A stretch of DNA of 18,326 nt from Chrysochromulina parva (GCA_002887195.1 PJAB01000999.1:1-18326); one strand, 5' to 3'; numbered from the stretch's first letter, positions 1-8,670 are shown. Notes: generated by a model from the sequence alone, not told the origin. Program-made: numbers and translations.

Positions 1-714
1 GAACGAACGTGGCATTGGGCTGCTGGTCCAGCGCGTCTCGTGCGACCTTGACCATCTGATCCAAGAGGACGAGAGGGGCATCTTGTTGACCCTTGAAGAC
101 CTTGGGCTTAGGGCAGGAGTTTCCGCGGCCCTGGGCAGTCATGGCACGGATGACAGCCTCCTCGACGACGTCGTTCTGCGTGTTGCCGACGACGAGCAAA
201 ACCGGCGGCAGCTCGTTAATGGCCTCGGCGAGCCCCAGGGCGAGCTCGATGGAACCTATGATGCTGCCGCTGGTGCCGATGTTGTTGCTCATCGTGCGGA
301 TCATCTGCAACTCGCCAGGGGCAGTGTCAAACATCATGCACGCCGAGCCGAAGGCTCCGCAAGAGCGCGCGCAGGAAACGACGACGGCCATCGGGGCTTT
401 CGCCCCAATCAGTGGGTCGGCCTCGAGCATCTCGACGCCCGAGGTGTTGCGCAGATCGCTCTTCCCGCGCTTGCCGCTCTCGTGGTCGACGTAGCGCTTG
501 TTCCCCGCAATGAGTTTGGCGACAACCTCACGGGCGAGAGCAAGGCGGACCTTGGGATCGGCACTAGCCTGAGGGTTAGGGTTGGGCACGTGCGTCGTGG
601 CGTGGTGAGCGCGACATCCGTTGGGCAAAGAAGGAGACTAATGGGCTGCAGCAGGCCACTCACCATTAAAGCATGGCCTTGCTGGTCGCAAGGCGCACAT
701 AAAGTTGCCGACAT
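1..714 (-). CDS. Beta-carbonic-anhydrase-like protein lacking most zinc ligands (3' end beyond window)
   Basis: My model has exon 1 at 714-664 (17 codons from an ATG), a 95-nt intron at 663-569 (donor GTGAGT, acceptor CCCTCAG) and exon 2 from 568 to the window edge. The join is phase 0 and gives about 206 residues. The exon 2 frame is open throughout but has no ATG of its own, and a TAG lies about 75 nt upstream, which supports the splice. The fold signature is that of beta-carbonic anhydrase: LIAGNKRYVD (about 36-45), the strand before the zinc site (76-82), FDTAPGELQMIRTMSNN (97-113) and GSIELALGL (122-130). The usual C-x-D-x-R motif is C83-A-R85-S-C87 here, and the usual H-x2-C motif is N146-T-Q-N149. 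One of three zinc ligands remains and the catalytic Asp-Arg pair is gone. Family membership is fairly clear; loss of hydration activity is inference. The first exon is the least certain part. Confidence 0.66.
569..663 (-). other. Predicted intron of the carbonic-anhydrase-like gene
   Basis: The intron starts with GTGAGT at 663 and ends with CCCTCAG at 569. A CTAAC branch-point-like sequence lies just before the acceptor. It contains an in-frame TAG relative to exon 2, so it has to be removed if exon 1 is correct. Prediction from sequence only. Confidence 0.55.
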
Positions 715-1629
715 TGGCGATGTCGACTCCTTTGCATGGTCGACGGTAGATCGGTCGTCGCCTGCAACCGAGCTCGAAAACCGAGCACTTCGGGGATCCA
801 GGTGAGCCTACTTGTTCAAGACACCGGGGGGAGCCGGGACACACACGGCGCGGCGCTCCCCGTCGCCATCTGGGCGAAATCCAGGAAATCTCACCTCCTT
901 AGCGGCGCCCCCTTTGCTGGCCTGTAAGCCTGTTGCCAGTAGAGACCTAGAGAGTAGTCATGTAAGCGCGCCCCCCGGGGACGCGCGCCCCCGCAAGCCG
1001 CATGTGAGCGCCGCTGTACTGTGTGGTCCTGTTTTAAATTCACACACACACGGGACACACATCTTGTAGGGATCGAAAGCACGAAAGGTGGGGGTCAGGG
1101 TTAATCATGATCTACCCCCAAATTTGAGTTCGGGCGGGGGTAACTTGAAGTTTAAAACTTGAAGGGGCGGAACGCGAATCACGGGGAATGCATCAGCGGG
1201 CGGCCGCAGGGCGGCGCTTTTTGGGTTATTTTGTGGGTCGAGGCCACGCCGGTACAATACTACCCTCTAATGCCTTTACTACCCTCTACATTGTGCTTGT
1301 CTACCCCGCTACACAACCTTACTGCCAGTGCTTTTGCTTACTGCAACTTTCGCGTGTACCGCCATAGCACCATTGAGACTGTTGATCGGAACATGCGATC
1401 AAAGCACAAAGGGTTGCAATCGTTTCATGTAAGCATGCGATACCTGGAAGCATGGAATGAAGTAATCTCGACGAATTGCATGCATGGTATATTGGTTCAC
1501 CCCAGTTCACCCCCCCCGCCGGGGCATCGCCATCGGGCTCGACGATCGTCGAGGTGTTGCGCCTGCCGCCCTTAAAACGTTGTTCGCTCAGGAAGACAAG
1601 CAATCTTGCGCTTGCGCTAGAACCCACCC
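715..1629. other. Intergenic region without a convincing gene
   Basis: The short ORFs here have no recognisable domain. Visible features are a 7-bp inverted repeat (TACCCCC near 1113 and GGGGGTA near 1136), a direct repeat of ACTTGAAG around 1144-1165 separated by a TTTAAA core, and a pyrimidine-rich stretch with repeated TACTACCCTCTA-like words around 1257-1310. The region holds the 5' flank of the carbonic-anhydrase-like gene and the 3' flank of the gene at 1630-2436. I see no tRNA or rRNA. Confidence 0.5.
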
Positions 1630-2436
1630 TCACTTCAGGACCTCCTTCCTCGCCCATCGACGAAGACAGGTGACAGCAGCTGCCTCAGCACCCACCTGCA
1701 AAATGTATGGGGTCGAACGAGAGGGTGTCAGGTGGCCCGCCACTGTTGCCGGCGGCGGCGGCCGGGCAGTAGGGCCGGGAGGCGTTCGAAGGTTCGATCC
1801 ATGCTCCAAGGTCATACTTTTAGACGCGTCATATGCGACTTCGATGTCGGTGTGGGTCATCATATCGTACGCCTCCTTACTGATGCGGCCTATGCGCGAC
1901 CTGATGGTGCGAGGACCGCCGTGCTCATCGTCACTAATGGCGCCGGCGGTTGGGAGGAGGACGGGCAACTGCTTGGCCGACTGGCCGGGCACTAGCTCGG
2001 GCTCCGATGACATTAGTCTCCAGTCGATCTCGCGAATCACGCGGATCTCGCGAATAACGCCTGCAGGTGCGATGGCGACCGTTTTGACGATGCCGGTCGC
2101 GGTTACACATTTACCGTCGACGTCGTCGGGCCACCTCTCCATCCCATGGACGTAGTAGGCGACGCCACTGTTGAGCACGACTGTCGCGCCCATCGGGGCG
2201 GTGCGAGCAACACCGCTCAGAGCCATCCGTGGCTCGGAAGCCTGCGTTACTGTCGACTCTGCAGCAGTGATCGCCTTCTTGAGCTCCGCCGCCCTTTCGT
2301 AGTCTTCGACCGCCACGGCCGCGGCCAGCTCTTTCTTCAGCTTTTCTCTCGCCGCGACTTCTGCCGACGACAGGCTTTCCACTAGGTTTACTTTCGCCAG
2401 GCCGGCCGTCGCCTCGTCTGGAGCCTGCGCTGCCAT
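1630..2436 (-). CDS. UVR-motif protein with a small beta-barrel-like domain, function unknown
   Basis: A 268-aa ORF starts at an ATG with an in-frame TAG upstream, so the start is well supported. Residues about 20-65 are a charged helix containing DYERAAELKKAI, which matches the UVR motif found in UvrB/UvrC, ClpC-type and McsA proteins and is normally a helical-hairpin interaction module. Residues about 70-125 (GATVVLNSGVAYYVHGMERW, then DDVDGKCVTATGIV) resemble a compact all-beta domain in which a WP-x2-GK turn precedes a V-x-V-T-G strand. A short acidic/basic duplication (IREIRVIREI) follows. The C-terminal third is proline-rich and unrecognised; a missed intron there is possible, since TTTTGCAG followed by G occurs near 1705. 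The gene is divergent from the 2528 gene with only 91 bp between starts, so a shared promoter is likely. Confidence 0.6.
   Translation of the reverse strand: MAAQAPDEATAGLAKVNLVESLSSAEVAAREKLKKELAAAVAVEDYERAAELKKAITAAESTVTQASEPRMALSGVARTAPMGATVVLNSGVAYYVHGMERWPDDVDGKCVTATGIVKTVAIAPAGVIREIRVIREIDWRLMSSEPELVPGQSAKQLPVLLPTAGAISDDEHGGPRTIRSRIGRISKEAYDMMTHTDIEVAYDASKSMTLEHGSNLRTPPGPTARPPPPATVAGHLTPSRSTPYILQVGAEAAAVTCLRRWARKEVLK
2026..2061. repeat. 18-bp tandem duplication inside the UVR-protein gene
   Basis: Two adjacent copies of GATCTCGCGAATMACGC differ at one or two bases. They encode the repeated IREI residues and keep the frame because the unit is 18 bp. Confidence 0.75.
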
Positions 2437-2527
2437 GTTTCTGACTTTCGATCTGAGCTCTGCAGCAGCCTAAAAACGAGCACTCCTCCAATGACTTGAC
2501 TTGACGTGACTCAATTGACGAAATGGG
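2437..2527. promoter_or_regulatory. Putative bidirectional promoter
   Basis: Only 91 bp separate two divergent ATGs. The + side carries a cluster of TGACTTGACTTGACGTGACT-like words (about 2493-2519), including a TGACGTGA core reminiscent of CRE/bZIP sites. A similar TTGACTTG cluster lies upstream of the 9579 gene. No TATA box is evident. The promoter role is inference from the arrangement. Confidence 0.45.
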
Positions 2528-4924
2528 ATGAAACTTGATTCCCTAACTCTCTCGCAAGACAAGAGCGCACGCGTTGAAGTGGTACACGAGATCCCAAACC
2601 ATGTTCTGGTGTTTCGGAGGGAAGACAGTGTGACGGCGCGAGAAACTAAAAAAATGCCGCAAATGTCAGTCGGCCGCAGGGCCGCAAGCGGCCGCGCCGC
2701 AACTTTTGAGGAACTCAGGCAAACGTCGGGTTCTCCACAGTCGTCGGGCTCACCTTGCTCTATCCTATCGTCGGATTCATCGCCGTCGCCGGGTAGTGTG
2801 CCCCTCATCGTCGAGCCTAAGGCGCTGTCGGCCACGGTAGAGGTCAGCCGACTCACTGACGAGGTTGCAGAGCTGCAAAAGCGGCTCTCTCTGGCCGAGC
2901 GGATGGTTGAGTTCACCGGAGCCTCTCCAGCCGCCCGAGCCGTGGCACGCTGGCAGCAGCGCAGCGCGCTCTGCAAGGCTCATGGGGAGACGGCGTTGCG
3001 CCTGAAAACGAGGGAGGAGGCCCTCGACGCCACGGTCGCGGCATTATCAAAGGAGCTGAGCGAGCTCGAAGCGCTGCGAGAGCGCGATCGGTTCGAGTGG
3101 CAGCGAGAGAAGGCGCGGCTCACCGCCCTCGCCTCGGAAATCAGTGCACGGTTCACGCAGCTAGCTGATAAGACAGCTGATGTGTTGGCGGCCGCCGACG
3201 AGGCCGCTGCACCAGCCGGCACAAGCGGCAGCGGTGGTGCTGCCGCGCGGCCGCCACCACCGCCGGCACCATCGCCACCGCCGCCACCGCCGCCACCGCC
3301 ACCGCCACCACCGCTGCCGCCGCCGCCGCCGCCGCCGGCACCGCCGCCGCCGCCGCTGCCGCCGCCACTGCTGCCGCCGCCGCCGGCAGTGAGCTGCGAC
3401 CTTGCCTCAAGCTCCTATGCTGACTGGTTGTACGGCAGTGCCGCCGCTGGCCACGAGGCGGGCTGCGCACCCAGCTGCGGCGCGTCTGCGCCCGCTCGGG
3501 AGGTGCGAGCTCGGGAGGTGCGAGCTCGGGAGGTGCAATCTCGGGAGATGAGATATCGGGAGATACCATCTCGCCTGTGTGAGGCATGCGGCGGTTGTAT
3601 GGGAACCGGCGGTGGCCACGGCGGCTGCGGCGGCATCTGGGGCGGCGCCCACAGTGGCGGCATCGGAGGTGGCGGCAGCGGCCGCGGCTACAGCCGGCAT
3701 GCCGGTAGCTTGGCGGATGAAGGAACTGATGAAGGCGCACGTGGCGGCTGGCCTGATTGGGAACCCTTCGACGTCGATACGTTGGCCGAGCTGGTGAGCG
3801 CAGCGGTTCGGGCGGCTGCAATTCATATGAGCGCTGCAAACGGCAGCGGCGGCGGCGGCGGCGGCGGCGGCGGGGGCGGCGGCGGAGGAGGAGGAGGAAG
3901 AAGACGAGGCAGCGGCGGCGACAACGAGAGTAGTGAGCGAAGGCGGGTCGATGGATGGAGGAGCGCCACGGTGGCCATGAGGCGCGTCCGCTCGCTCGGC
4001 GTGCGGCGGCGGCACGCCGCCTCTCGGGCGTTGCTCAGGATCGCTCGAGATCTACGTGCGGAGACAGCCGCCAGCGGCGGGCGCGCCGGGAGCTCCTCAC
4101 AGGAAGCTTCATATAGCAGTGGCAGCAGTGTGGAGCTTGAGGGCGAAGGGGACGAGGGCGAGGATGAGGGCGAGGGTGAGCATGAGGGCGAGCACTCTGC
4201 CTACGAAGAGGACGATGGGGACAAGGAGGACGAGGAGGACGAGGAGGACAAGGAGGAGGAGGCGCGCGAGTACGCATCGTATGCAGCGAGGGACCGGTGC
4301 GACGGACAGCCATTCCACAGCCATTCCACAGCCATTCCACAGCCATTCCACAGCGACGGACAGCCATTCCACAGCCATTCCACAGCCATTCCACAGCCAT
4401 TCCACGCGCATCACCCGGCCGCGACGCCAGCAGAGCACTTTCGAGCGGCAGCCCCATTCGACGCACCGCGCACGCCTTGGCACACTGGCTCCGGCGCGAT
4501 CGAGTCTGCCTGCGGAATCGTAAGCACGGCACTCTCAAGTCCCGCGCTCTCGAACGCGCCCGACATGGTTCGCACGCCGCGGGTGCTCGAGCGCGGCTCC
4601 TCGCGGCTCAACGTCGCCACGCTCCCTAACAGCGCCGATAAGCCGCAAGATCCCCACAGATCACTTTCCCACAGATCCCTCCGAGCCCGGCAGTACCCGA
4701 CCCCTGGGCTCGATCCTCCCAAATATGGCAACCCTGACCTTGAACCCAATGGGCCGCCGACTGGCACGCGCCTCCCGACGCGTCTACCAGAGCGACGCGG
4801 CGGCGCGTCTTATCCGCGCCGCCCTGCGACTCGCACCGACGCGATCCGGAAGAGCAAGGTCGCGAAGGCTGACCAATTCCTTGCGAGCCGTGGTAACTTT
4901 GCGTACCGCGTGGTGCAGGGCTGA
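2528..4924 (+). CDS. Large coiled-coil and low-complexity protein, function unknown
   Basis: A 798-aa uninterrupted ORF starts at an ATG. In order it has a Ser/Pro-rich N-terminus, a Leu/Glu/Arg-rich segment likely to be a coiled coil (about 98-228), a poly-Pro block (about 241-288), an Arg-Glu pentad repeat (about 325-348), a Cys/Gly-rich stretch, a mixed-sequence region (about 400-438), poly-Gly (about 440-457), a Glu/Asp-rich tract (about 537-579), an 11-residue-period repeat containing QPFHSHSTAIP (about 593-628), and a basic, Pro-rich tail ending near FLASRGNFAYRVVQG. Poly-Pro next to a coiled coil recalls actin-cytoskeleton or scaffold proteins such as formins, but I find no FH2 or other enzymatic domain. 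The long open frame, the charged coiled coil and the clean stop argue for coding. Part of the repetitive middle could be intronic. Confidence 0.55.
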   Translation: MKLDSLTLSQDKSARVEVVHEIPNHVLVFRREDSVTARETKKMPQMSVGRRAASGRAATFEELRQTSGSPQSSGSPCSILSSDSSPSPGSVPLIVEPKALSATVEVSRLTDEVAELQKRLSLAERMVEFTGASPAARAVARWQQRSALCKAHGETALRLKTREEALDATVAALSKELSELEALRERDRFEWQREKARLTALASEISARFTQLADKTADVLAAADEAAAPAGTSGSGGAAARPPPPPAPSPPPPPPPPPPPPPLPPPPPPPAPPPPPLPPPLLPPPPAVSCDLASSSYADWLYGSAAAGHEAGCAPSCGASAPAREVRAREVRAREVQSREMRYREIPSRLCEACGGCMGTGGGHGGCGGIWGGAHSGGIGGGGSGRGYSRHAGSLADEGTDEGARGGWPDWEPFDVDTLAELVSAAVRAAAIHMSAANGSGGGGGGGGGGGGGGGGGRRRGSGGDNESSERRRVDGWRSATVAMRRVRSLGVRRRHAASRALLRIARDLRAETAASGGRAGSSSQEASYSSGSSVELEGEGDEGEDEGEGEHEGEHSAYEEDDGDKEDEEDEEDKEEEAREYASYAARDRCDGQPFHSHSTAIPQPFHSDGQPFHSHSTAIPQPFHAHHPAATPAEHFRAAAPFDAPRTPWHTGSGAIESACGIVSTALSSPALSNAPDMVRTPRVLERGSSRLNVATLPNSADKPQDPHRSLSHRSLRARQYPTPGLDPPKYGNPDLEPNGPPTGTRLPTRLPERRGGASYPRRPATRTDAIRKSKVAKADQFLASRGNFAYRVVQG
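3247..3390 (+). repeat. CCG/CCA trinucleotide tract coding poly-proline
   Basis: Near-continuous (CCG/CCA)n encodes runs of up to a dozen prolines. The opposite strand is (CGG)n and could form G-rich secondary structure. The tract is slippage-prone. Confidence 0.85.
3499..3573 (+). repeat. 15-bp tandem repeat coding an Arg-Glu pentad
   Basis: About five degenerating copies of a 15-bp unit (GGAGGTGCGAGCTCG at the start) encode R-E-V-R-A, then R-E-V-Q-S, R-E-M-R-Y and R-E-I-P-S. The decay is graded from 5' to 3', as expected for an ageing minisatellite. Confidence 0.8.
3840..3905 (+). repeat. GGC/GGA tract coding poly-glycine
   Basis: (GGC)n passing into (GGA)n and AAGAAGA encodes about 18 glycines followed by Arg-Arg-Arg. 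It is a slippage-prone low-complexity tract. Confidence 0.8.
4309..4410 (+). repeat. 11-bp minisatellite, two blocks of four units
   Basis: The unit CAGCCATTCCA repeats about four times, is interrupted by a short GCGACGGA-containing spacer, then repeats about four more times. Because 11 is not a multiple of 3, successive units are read in all three frames, giving an 11-residue super-period (QPFHSHSTAIP). None of the three frames creates a stop. Confidence 0.88.
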
Positions 4925-6096
4925 CTTAGGACGCGCACGTGATCGCCGGCTCCGGCGAGCATGGCATTTGGCATTTTTGGCGGCGCTCGGAAAGTGGTCT
5001 GTGGGAAAGTGGTCCGGGCCGCGGTCGCGCGTCTCGGCGCGCGCTCGCCCGGTCGGCGCTCGCCGCCCACGCCTCTCCGGGACCCCGCGGGGATGCGCCG
5101 GCGCGGGTCGGGGTCCGCGATCTAGTTGAAGTAGACTTAGGAGAGTGCGCTACGGTAAACGTCTTACACTCTTACTGCAACTAGTAAGCGTATCTAGCGT
5201 TCGACGGTTTGATTCCGCGCCGGACCCGTGCCATGACCCGTGCACCCGTCGTCCGACGTTAGTCCGACGGTTCCGTTCCGTTGATCGTTCGGTTTATTCT
5301 AATTCTTGATCTTGTTTACGGGCCGCTTTCCGGTTCTTTCCGGTCGCGCGCCCCACGCCGGCCGACGCATGCTCGATGCTGCCATACTGGCCCTGGCTCC
5401 TGCCTAATGATTGTGGTCCCGATGGCGAGGCGCGGGCGCGGACCATGCCGCGGGGGGCGCGCGGGGCTCGCGGGGTCGGCGCCGCGCCGGGGCCCGGGCC
5501 GCGACACACCCGCACCACAGGGCGCTGCGCCGCGGCGGCCGGGCGGCGGCCCCGGCGCGGCGAGGGAGCCATACGCATACGCCATACGCATACCCATACC
5601 GCTTACTGGCAGAACCGGGGTCCGGGCCCAGCGATTTGACGAAACTTCGAACGAAACTCAGTTTCGATCGTTACGCGGCAATGGCGGTTCGATACGTAAC
5701 GTACCAAATTTAGTAAGTGATCGGATGGATTCCGTTAAACGGTCGAGTCCCTTATTGTTACCCTTAAACTCGGGTAGTCCGATCCGAACGGGTTGCTTTG
5801 CTCTGTTCCGAGCAGGTTTCTGCTTCTGGTTATCGCCTATCGGCGACGCCAAAATCGAGTATCGCTATCGGTTCGTGGGGGAGGTGCGAGGTGCGTCGTC
5901 GGCGCGACGCTCGTATTAAGGATAAGGTATTTTCGTGCATTCGTGGTTACTGGTTTGTGTATGCCATACATGATGCCATACCATCTCGCTCACATCGTGA
6001 CGCTAAGTGACGCTCCTTTCCCGAGACGTGCTTTGCCAGTTTCACACCGCAGACTAACGGGGGTGGCACACACACAGCTCGGCGTCCGAACAGAGG
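4925..6096. other. Intergenic region, no gene recognised
   Basis: This is about 1.2 kb between the 3' ends of two convergent genes. It contains a 6-bp hairpin (CTTACT/AGTAAG, 5171-5188), a very G+C-rich block at about 5420-5570, a short CCATACGCATA-type repeat at about 5570-5600, and an imperfectly palindromic CGAAACTCAGTTTCG near 5653. ORFs crossing it have no domain and unnatural composition. I checked by eye for tRNA T-loops and U-snRNA signatures and found none. Confidence 0.5.
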
Positions 6097-7173
6097 TCAC
6101 GCGGGCTGCTCTCCCTCGGGTCGTGCTCCAGCGCAGCGTGCCTCGAACGCCGCACGCGCGCGGAGGAGCACATCCTGATAGTGCTCCTCGCTGCCGTCCG
6201 CGGCTTCGAGGGCGCGATGATCCCGCAGACGCTCCGCGCCGCCAGCCTCCACTTTGGATTCATAAGTCGCAACGTCGACGGCGATCGAGGCAAGAGCGTC
6301 GCGCGAGAGCTTTCCAAAATAGGCAACCTGGCATAGCTCTCGCGCAATAGCCATCGGGAACTCAAAGTCCGTGAGGATGACGGGGAGGGCGCTCAGGACG
6401 GCCGTCACTGCGCCCATGCGCGGCGCGAACCCCGTGGCCGCCAGGCGTAGAACTTGGCCATCTGGCAACCTTCCTCCCAAGGCCGCAACCGCACTGAGGG
6501 GGCCTCCTATCGCAGCTAGCTGCTCCTCCGCCATCTCCTCCATCTCCATCGCCCGCTGCGACTGCGCCTCGATGAGCAGCGGCAGCGTCGCGTCCGCTGC
6601 CGAGCCGATCACGTTCGGCACGCCCAGCAGCGAGCGCATCTTGGCGAGCGGTGTGCTTCCTACCAGGCTGAGCACGAGCGTGTTCGGACCGGGCCGTGCC
6701 GTGCGCGCGACGTCCTGCAACTGCTGGCCAGGGAGCACTGCGATAACGAGGAGGCGCGCCCGCGAGGCGACCGCCGCGTTGTCGAAGACGACGTTCACAC
6801 CACGCGCCGTCAGCTCCTTTTGACGCCGCGGAGACCGCGTCGACATGAGCACAGACGCAGCGGGCAGGCCGGCGTCGACGAGGGCATGGCCCACGACGCC
6901 GCCAATGACGCCGCCGCCAATGATGCCAACAATCAGCTCCTTGGCGCGCTGGTCCGGCGCCTTGTTCGTCTGCGCCGCACTCGTATCAGTCCCTATCTCA
7001 CGCAGCCGTCGGCACACGCCCGCCACGAAGACGCACTGCAGCGCAATCGCGTGCTTGAGGTCCCAGAGCGCGTCGTGGCACGCCGATAGCTGCGGGTCCG
7101 CCGGGCGCAGGAAACGCGCGAGCGGCGCCGATGTGAGCGGCGCCGATGTTGCCGCCGCGGCAGCCGCATCCAT
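6097..7173 (-). CDS. NOXRED1/pyrroline-5-carboxylate-reductase-like NADP-dependent oxidoreductase
   Basis: A 358-aa protein from the ATG at 7173. The frame stays open upstream to a GTG, but that segment is not protein-like. Residues 1-80 are an Ala-rich leader and a helical region. Residues 81-91 carry a dinucleotide-binding loop, GIIGGGVIGG (G86-x-G88-x2-G91). The following beta-strand ends in STRSP (111-115), the Arg-containing loop that selects NADPH in the P5CR family. A later strand, VIAVLPGQQLQDVA, matches the equivalent element of metazoan NADP-dependent oxidoreductase domain-containing protein 1. The length is close to that of NOXRED1 proteins. The C-terminal half is helical, as expected for the P5CR-type dimerisation domain. 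The substrate is unknown even for the animal protein. P5CR itself is an alternative, but the sequence looks diverged from canonical proC. Confidence 0.72.
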   Translation of the reverse strand: MDAAAAAATSAPLTSAPLARFLRPADPQLSACHDALWDLKHAIALQCVFVAGVCRRLREIGTDTSAAQTNKAPDQRAKELIVGIIGGGVIGGVVGHALVDAGLPAASVLMSTRSPRRQKELTARGVNVVFDNAAVASRARLLVIAVLPGQQLQDVARTARPGPNTLVLSLVGSTPLAKMRSLLGVPNVIGSAADATLPLLIEAQSQRAMEMEEMAEEQLAAIGGPLSAVAALGGRLPDGQVLRLAATGFAPRMGAVTAVLSALPVILTDFEFPMAIARELCQVAYFGKLSRDALASIAVDVATYESKVEAGGAERLRDHRALEAADGSEEHYQDVLLRARAAFEARCAGARPEGEQPA

Positions 7174-7303
7174 GGCCGTTAATTTTGTGATCAACGGATC
7201 ATACGGTTCAGTATGAATACTTGAAGAAACAAAAAACACGTGAATCACGGTACGTCCCCGGTCCGGTGTCTTGGGTGTCGAATTAAAACCATTCGGCTGT
7301 AAA

Positions 7304-7323
7304 CTGTACATGTACAGTACTGT
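7304..7323. promoter_or_regulatory. Palindrome CTGTACATGTACAG upstream of the oxidoreductase
   Basis: A perfect 14-bp palindrome at 7304-7317 overlaps a second one, ACAGTACTGT, at 7314-7323. It lies about 130 bp upstream of the oxidoreductase ATG. The TACATGTA core recurs upstream of two other genes in the window. A regulatory role is inference. Confidence 0.4.
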
Positions 7324-7685
7324 GAGCTTCTCTCGCCCCTCAATGCTCAAAAAAATGAAGTCTCTAGTCACAAGTCTGGTCGCTTCGACAAAAGTTTCGT
7401 TGGGCGCGAATGGGCGGCGCGCGAGCCTGACTGTGGCACTGTGCCGCGGCGCCCGTGGGCGTGTGACATCCTCTGAGCTTTCTTCCTAAAAGCTGCACAC
7501 CTTAAATACGAAACTAAATACAACCAAATACGTCGACACTACACACTTATACAGCCCCCCCGCGACCTGTCAAAGCACACCGGGGTTTCACACCGGGGTC
7601 GGTCCTCGCTGTGCCTGGTTCTGTAAAAGCGCGATGTAACTATGTGCGGCCATATGCACGCTCGCTCCACGCTGCACGCCATGCC

Positions 7686-7707
7686 ATGTAACGTCGAGGC
7701 GTTACAT
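7686..7707. repeat. Perfect 8-bp inverted repeat with 6-nt loop
   Basis: ATGTAACG, loop TCGAGG, CGTTACAT. It is flanked by a direct repeat of GCCATGCCATGT (about 7679 and 7733). It sits 3' of the transporter gene and could be a 3'-UTR hairpin if the transcript extends that far. Confidence 0.6.
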
Positions 7708-7864
7708 CAGACCCCCTCCTCTTATCATTTTGCCATGCCATGTGAGCACAAGGTCGTCGGTCGAGTCGAGGGTGGAGGACTCCTGAGGCCATGCCTGAGG
7801 GGCGTGGCTCATGAGCCAGCCTGACTGACTCCTGCCCCGTATCCTGCCCGAACCTCCAGAGCTG

Positions 7865-7974
7865 CCGTTTAGACCAACGGCTCCTCAGCATGCAATCGGG
7901 TTGCCGTTTAGACCAGCGGCTCCTCAGCATGCAATCGGGTTGCCGTTTAGACCAGCGGCTCCTCAGCACCGGCG
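7865..7974. repeat. 39-bp minisatellite spanning the transporter stop codon
   Basis: There are two full 39-bp units and a partial third. Each contains the coding end of the transporter (E-E-P-L-V-stop on the minus strand) and about 15 nt containing CGATTGCATGCTGA. Copies are near-identical, with one A/G difference in the outermost. The 15-nt part matches the first half of the module in the 14.4-kb array. Confidence 0.85.
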
Positions 7975-8670
7975 AGGCGGATGCGTGTGACGTACGGGCT
8001 GCGCTTGTGCGCGCCGCTGCCGTCGCCCATCTGAGCGCGCATCAAGTTCGGAGAACGTTGCAGAGCCGGCGTCGCGCGCTTGTCACCGGCGAACAGTAGT
8101 TCCTCAGAGGGAGGGAGGAAGGGGACGGCGAGGTTCCCATTGTAGATGGCCGTGCCCAGCAGCATCACGCCGAGGCCAGCGAGCTGGAGGTACGACCCGG
8201 TCGTCCACTTCTCGCCGTGAGCGCCGTCCGTGTAGATGTATAGGCAGAGCTCGACTGCCCAGATCGAGATTGGGCGGAAGTTATCGAGGATTGCATGCCA
8301 AACGGAGGAGAGCATGAAGGTGACGAGGACCGAGAACGAGTTGAGGATGAACACGGCCACGCAGAAGATCGCCGAGAGTGTCACGAGGTCTTGATTGTTC
8401 TCGAGCTGGGTCATCGTGTTTGAGAGGTCTTCGAAGACGCCGTGGTTGTTGCCGGGGATGATGCCCGCGAGGGGGTACACGACGAATATGCAGAGGAGGG
8501 AGCCAAAGAGCCCTTCCATGCCAATGAGCAGCCAGGGCGGCGCGGGGTTGTCGCCCGACATGACCTTCTCCTCGTAGACGTACTGGACCGACTGCATGAG
8601 TGTGCCGAGGATGGTGAGAACAATCCCGGTGAAAGCTCCGCTGTCGACCTTGACCTCTGCCGCCAAGGCT

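Larger units (their letters stand above)
7174..7946. other. Intergenic region between the oxidoreductase 5' end and the transporter 3' end
   Basis: It holds the upstream region of the oxidoreductase, including the 14-bp palindrome at 7304. It also holds an A-rich stretch (about 7485-7545), a perfect 8-bp hairpin at 7686-7707, the 12-bp palindrome GGCTCATGAGCC at 7806-7817, and a 39-bp minisatellite running into the next gene. No ORF with recognisable protein character. Confidence 0.5.

Noticed and set aside
83..805. Long plus-strand ORF at the left edge
   Set aside because: It is the antisense shadow of the carbonic-anhydrase-like exon, starts with a non-ATG codon, and has no domain.
1786..1815. 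GGTTCGATCC resembling a tRNA T-loop
   Set aside because: The flanks do not pair as a T-stem and it lies within the coding frame of the UVR protein.
3153..4015. Two minus-strand ORFs with poly-Ala and Arg/His runs
   Set aside because: They are reverse-frame readings of the CCG and GGC tracts of the 798-aa gene.
5281..5919. 212-aa plus-strand ORF in the intergenic region
   Set aside because: No domain, starts at a non-ATG codon, and its composition follows the local G+C-rich block.
5793..6350. 185-aa plus-strand ORF
   Set aside because: It mostly overlaps the C-terminal coding part of the oxidoreductase in antisense and has no recognisable features.
7174..7371. N-terminal extension of the oxidoreductase to a GTG
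   Set aside because: GTG is not a usual eukaryotic start and the added residues look like translated 5' UTR.
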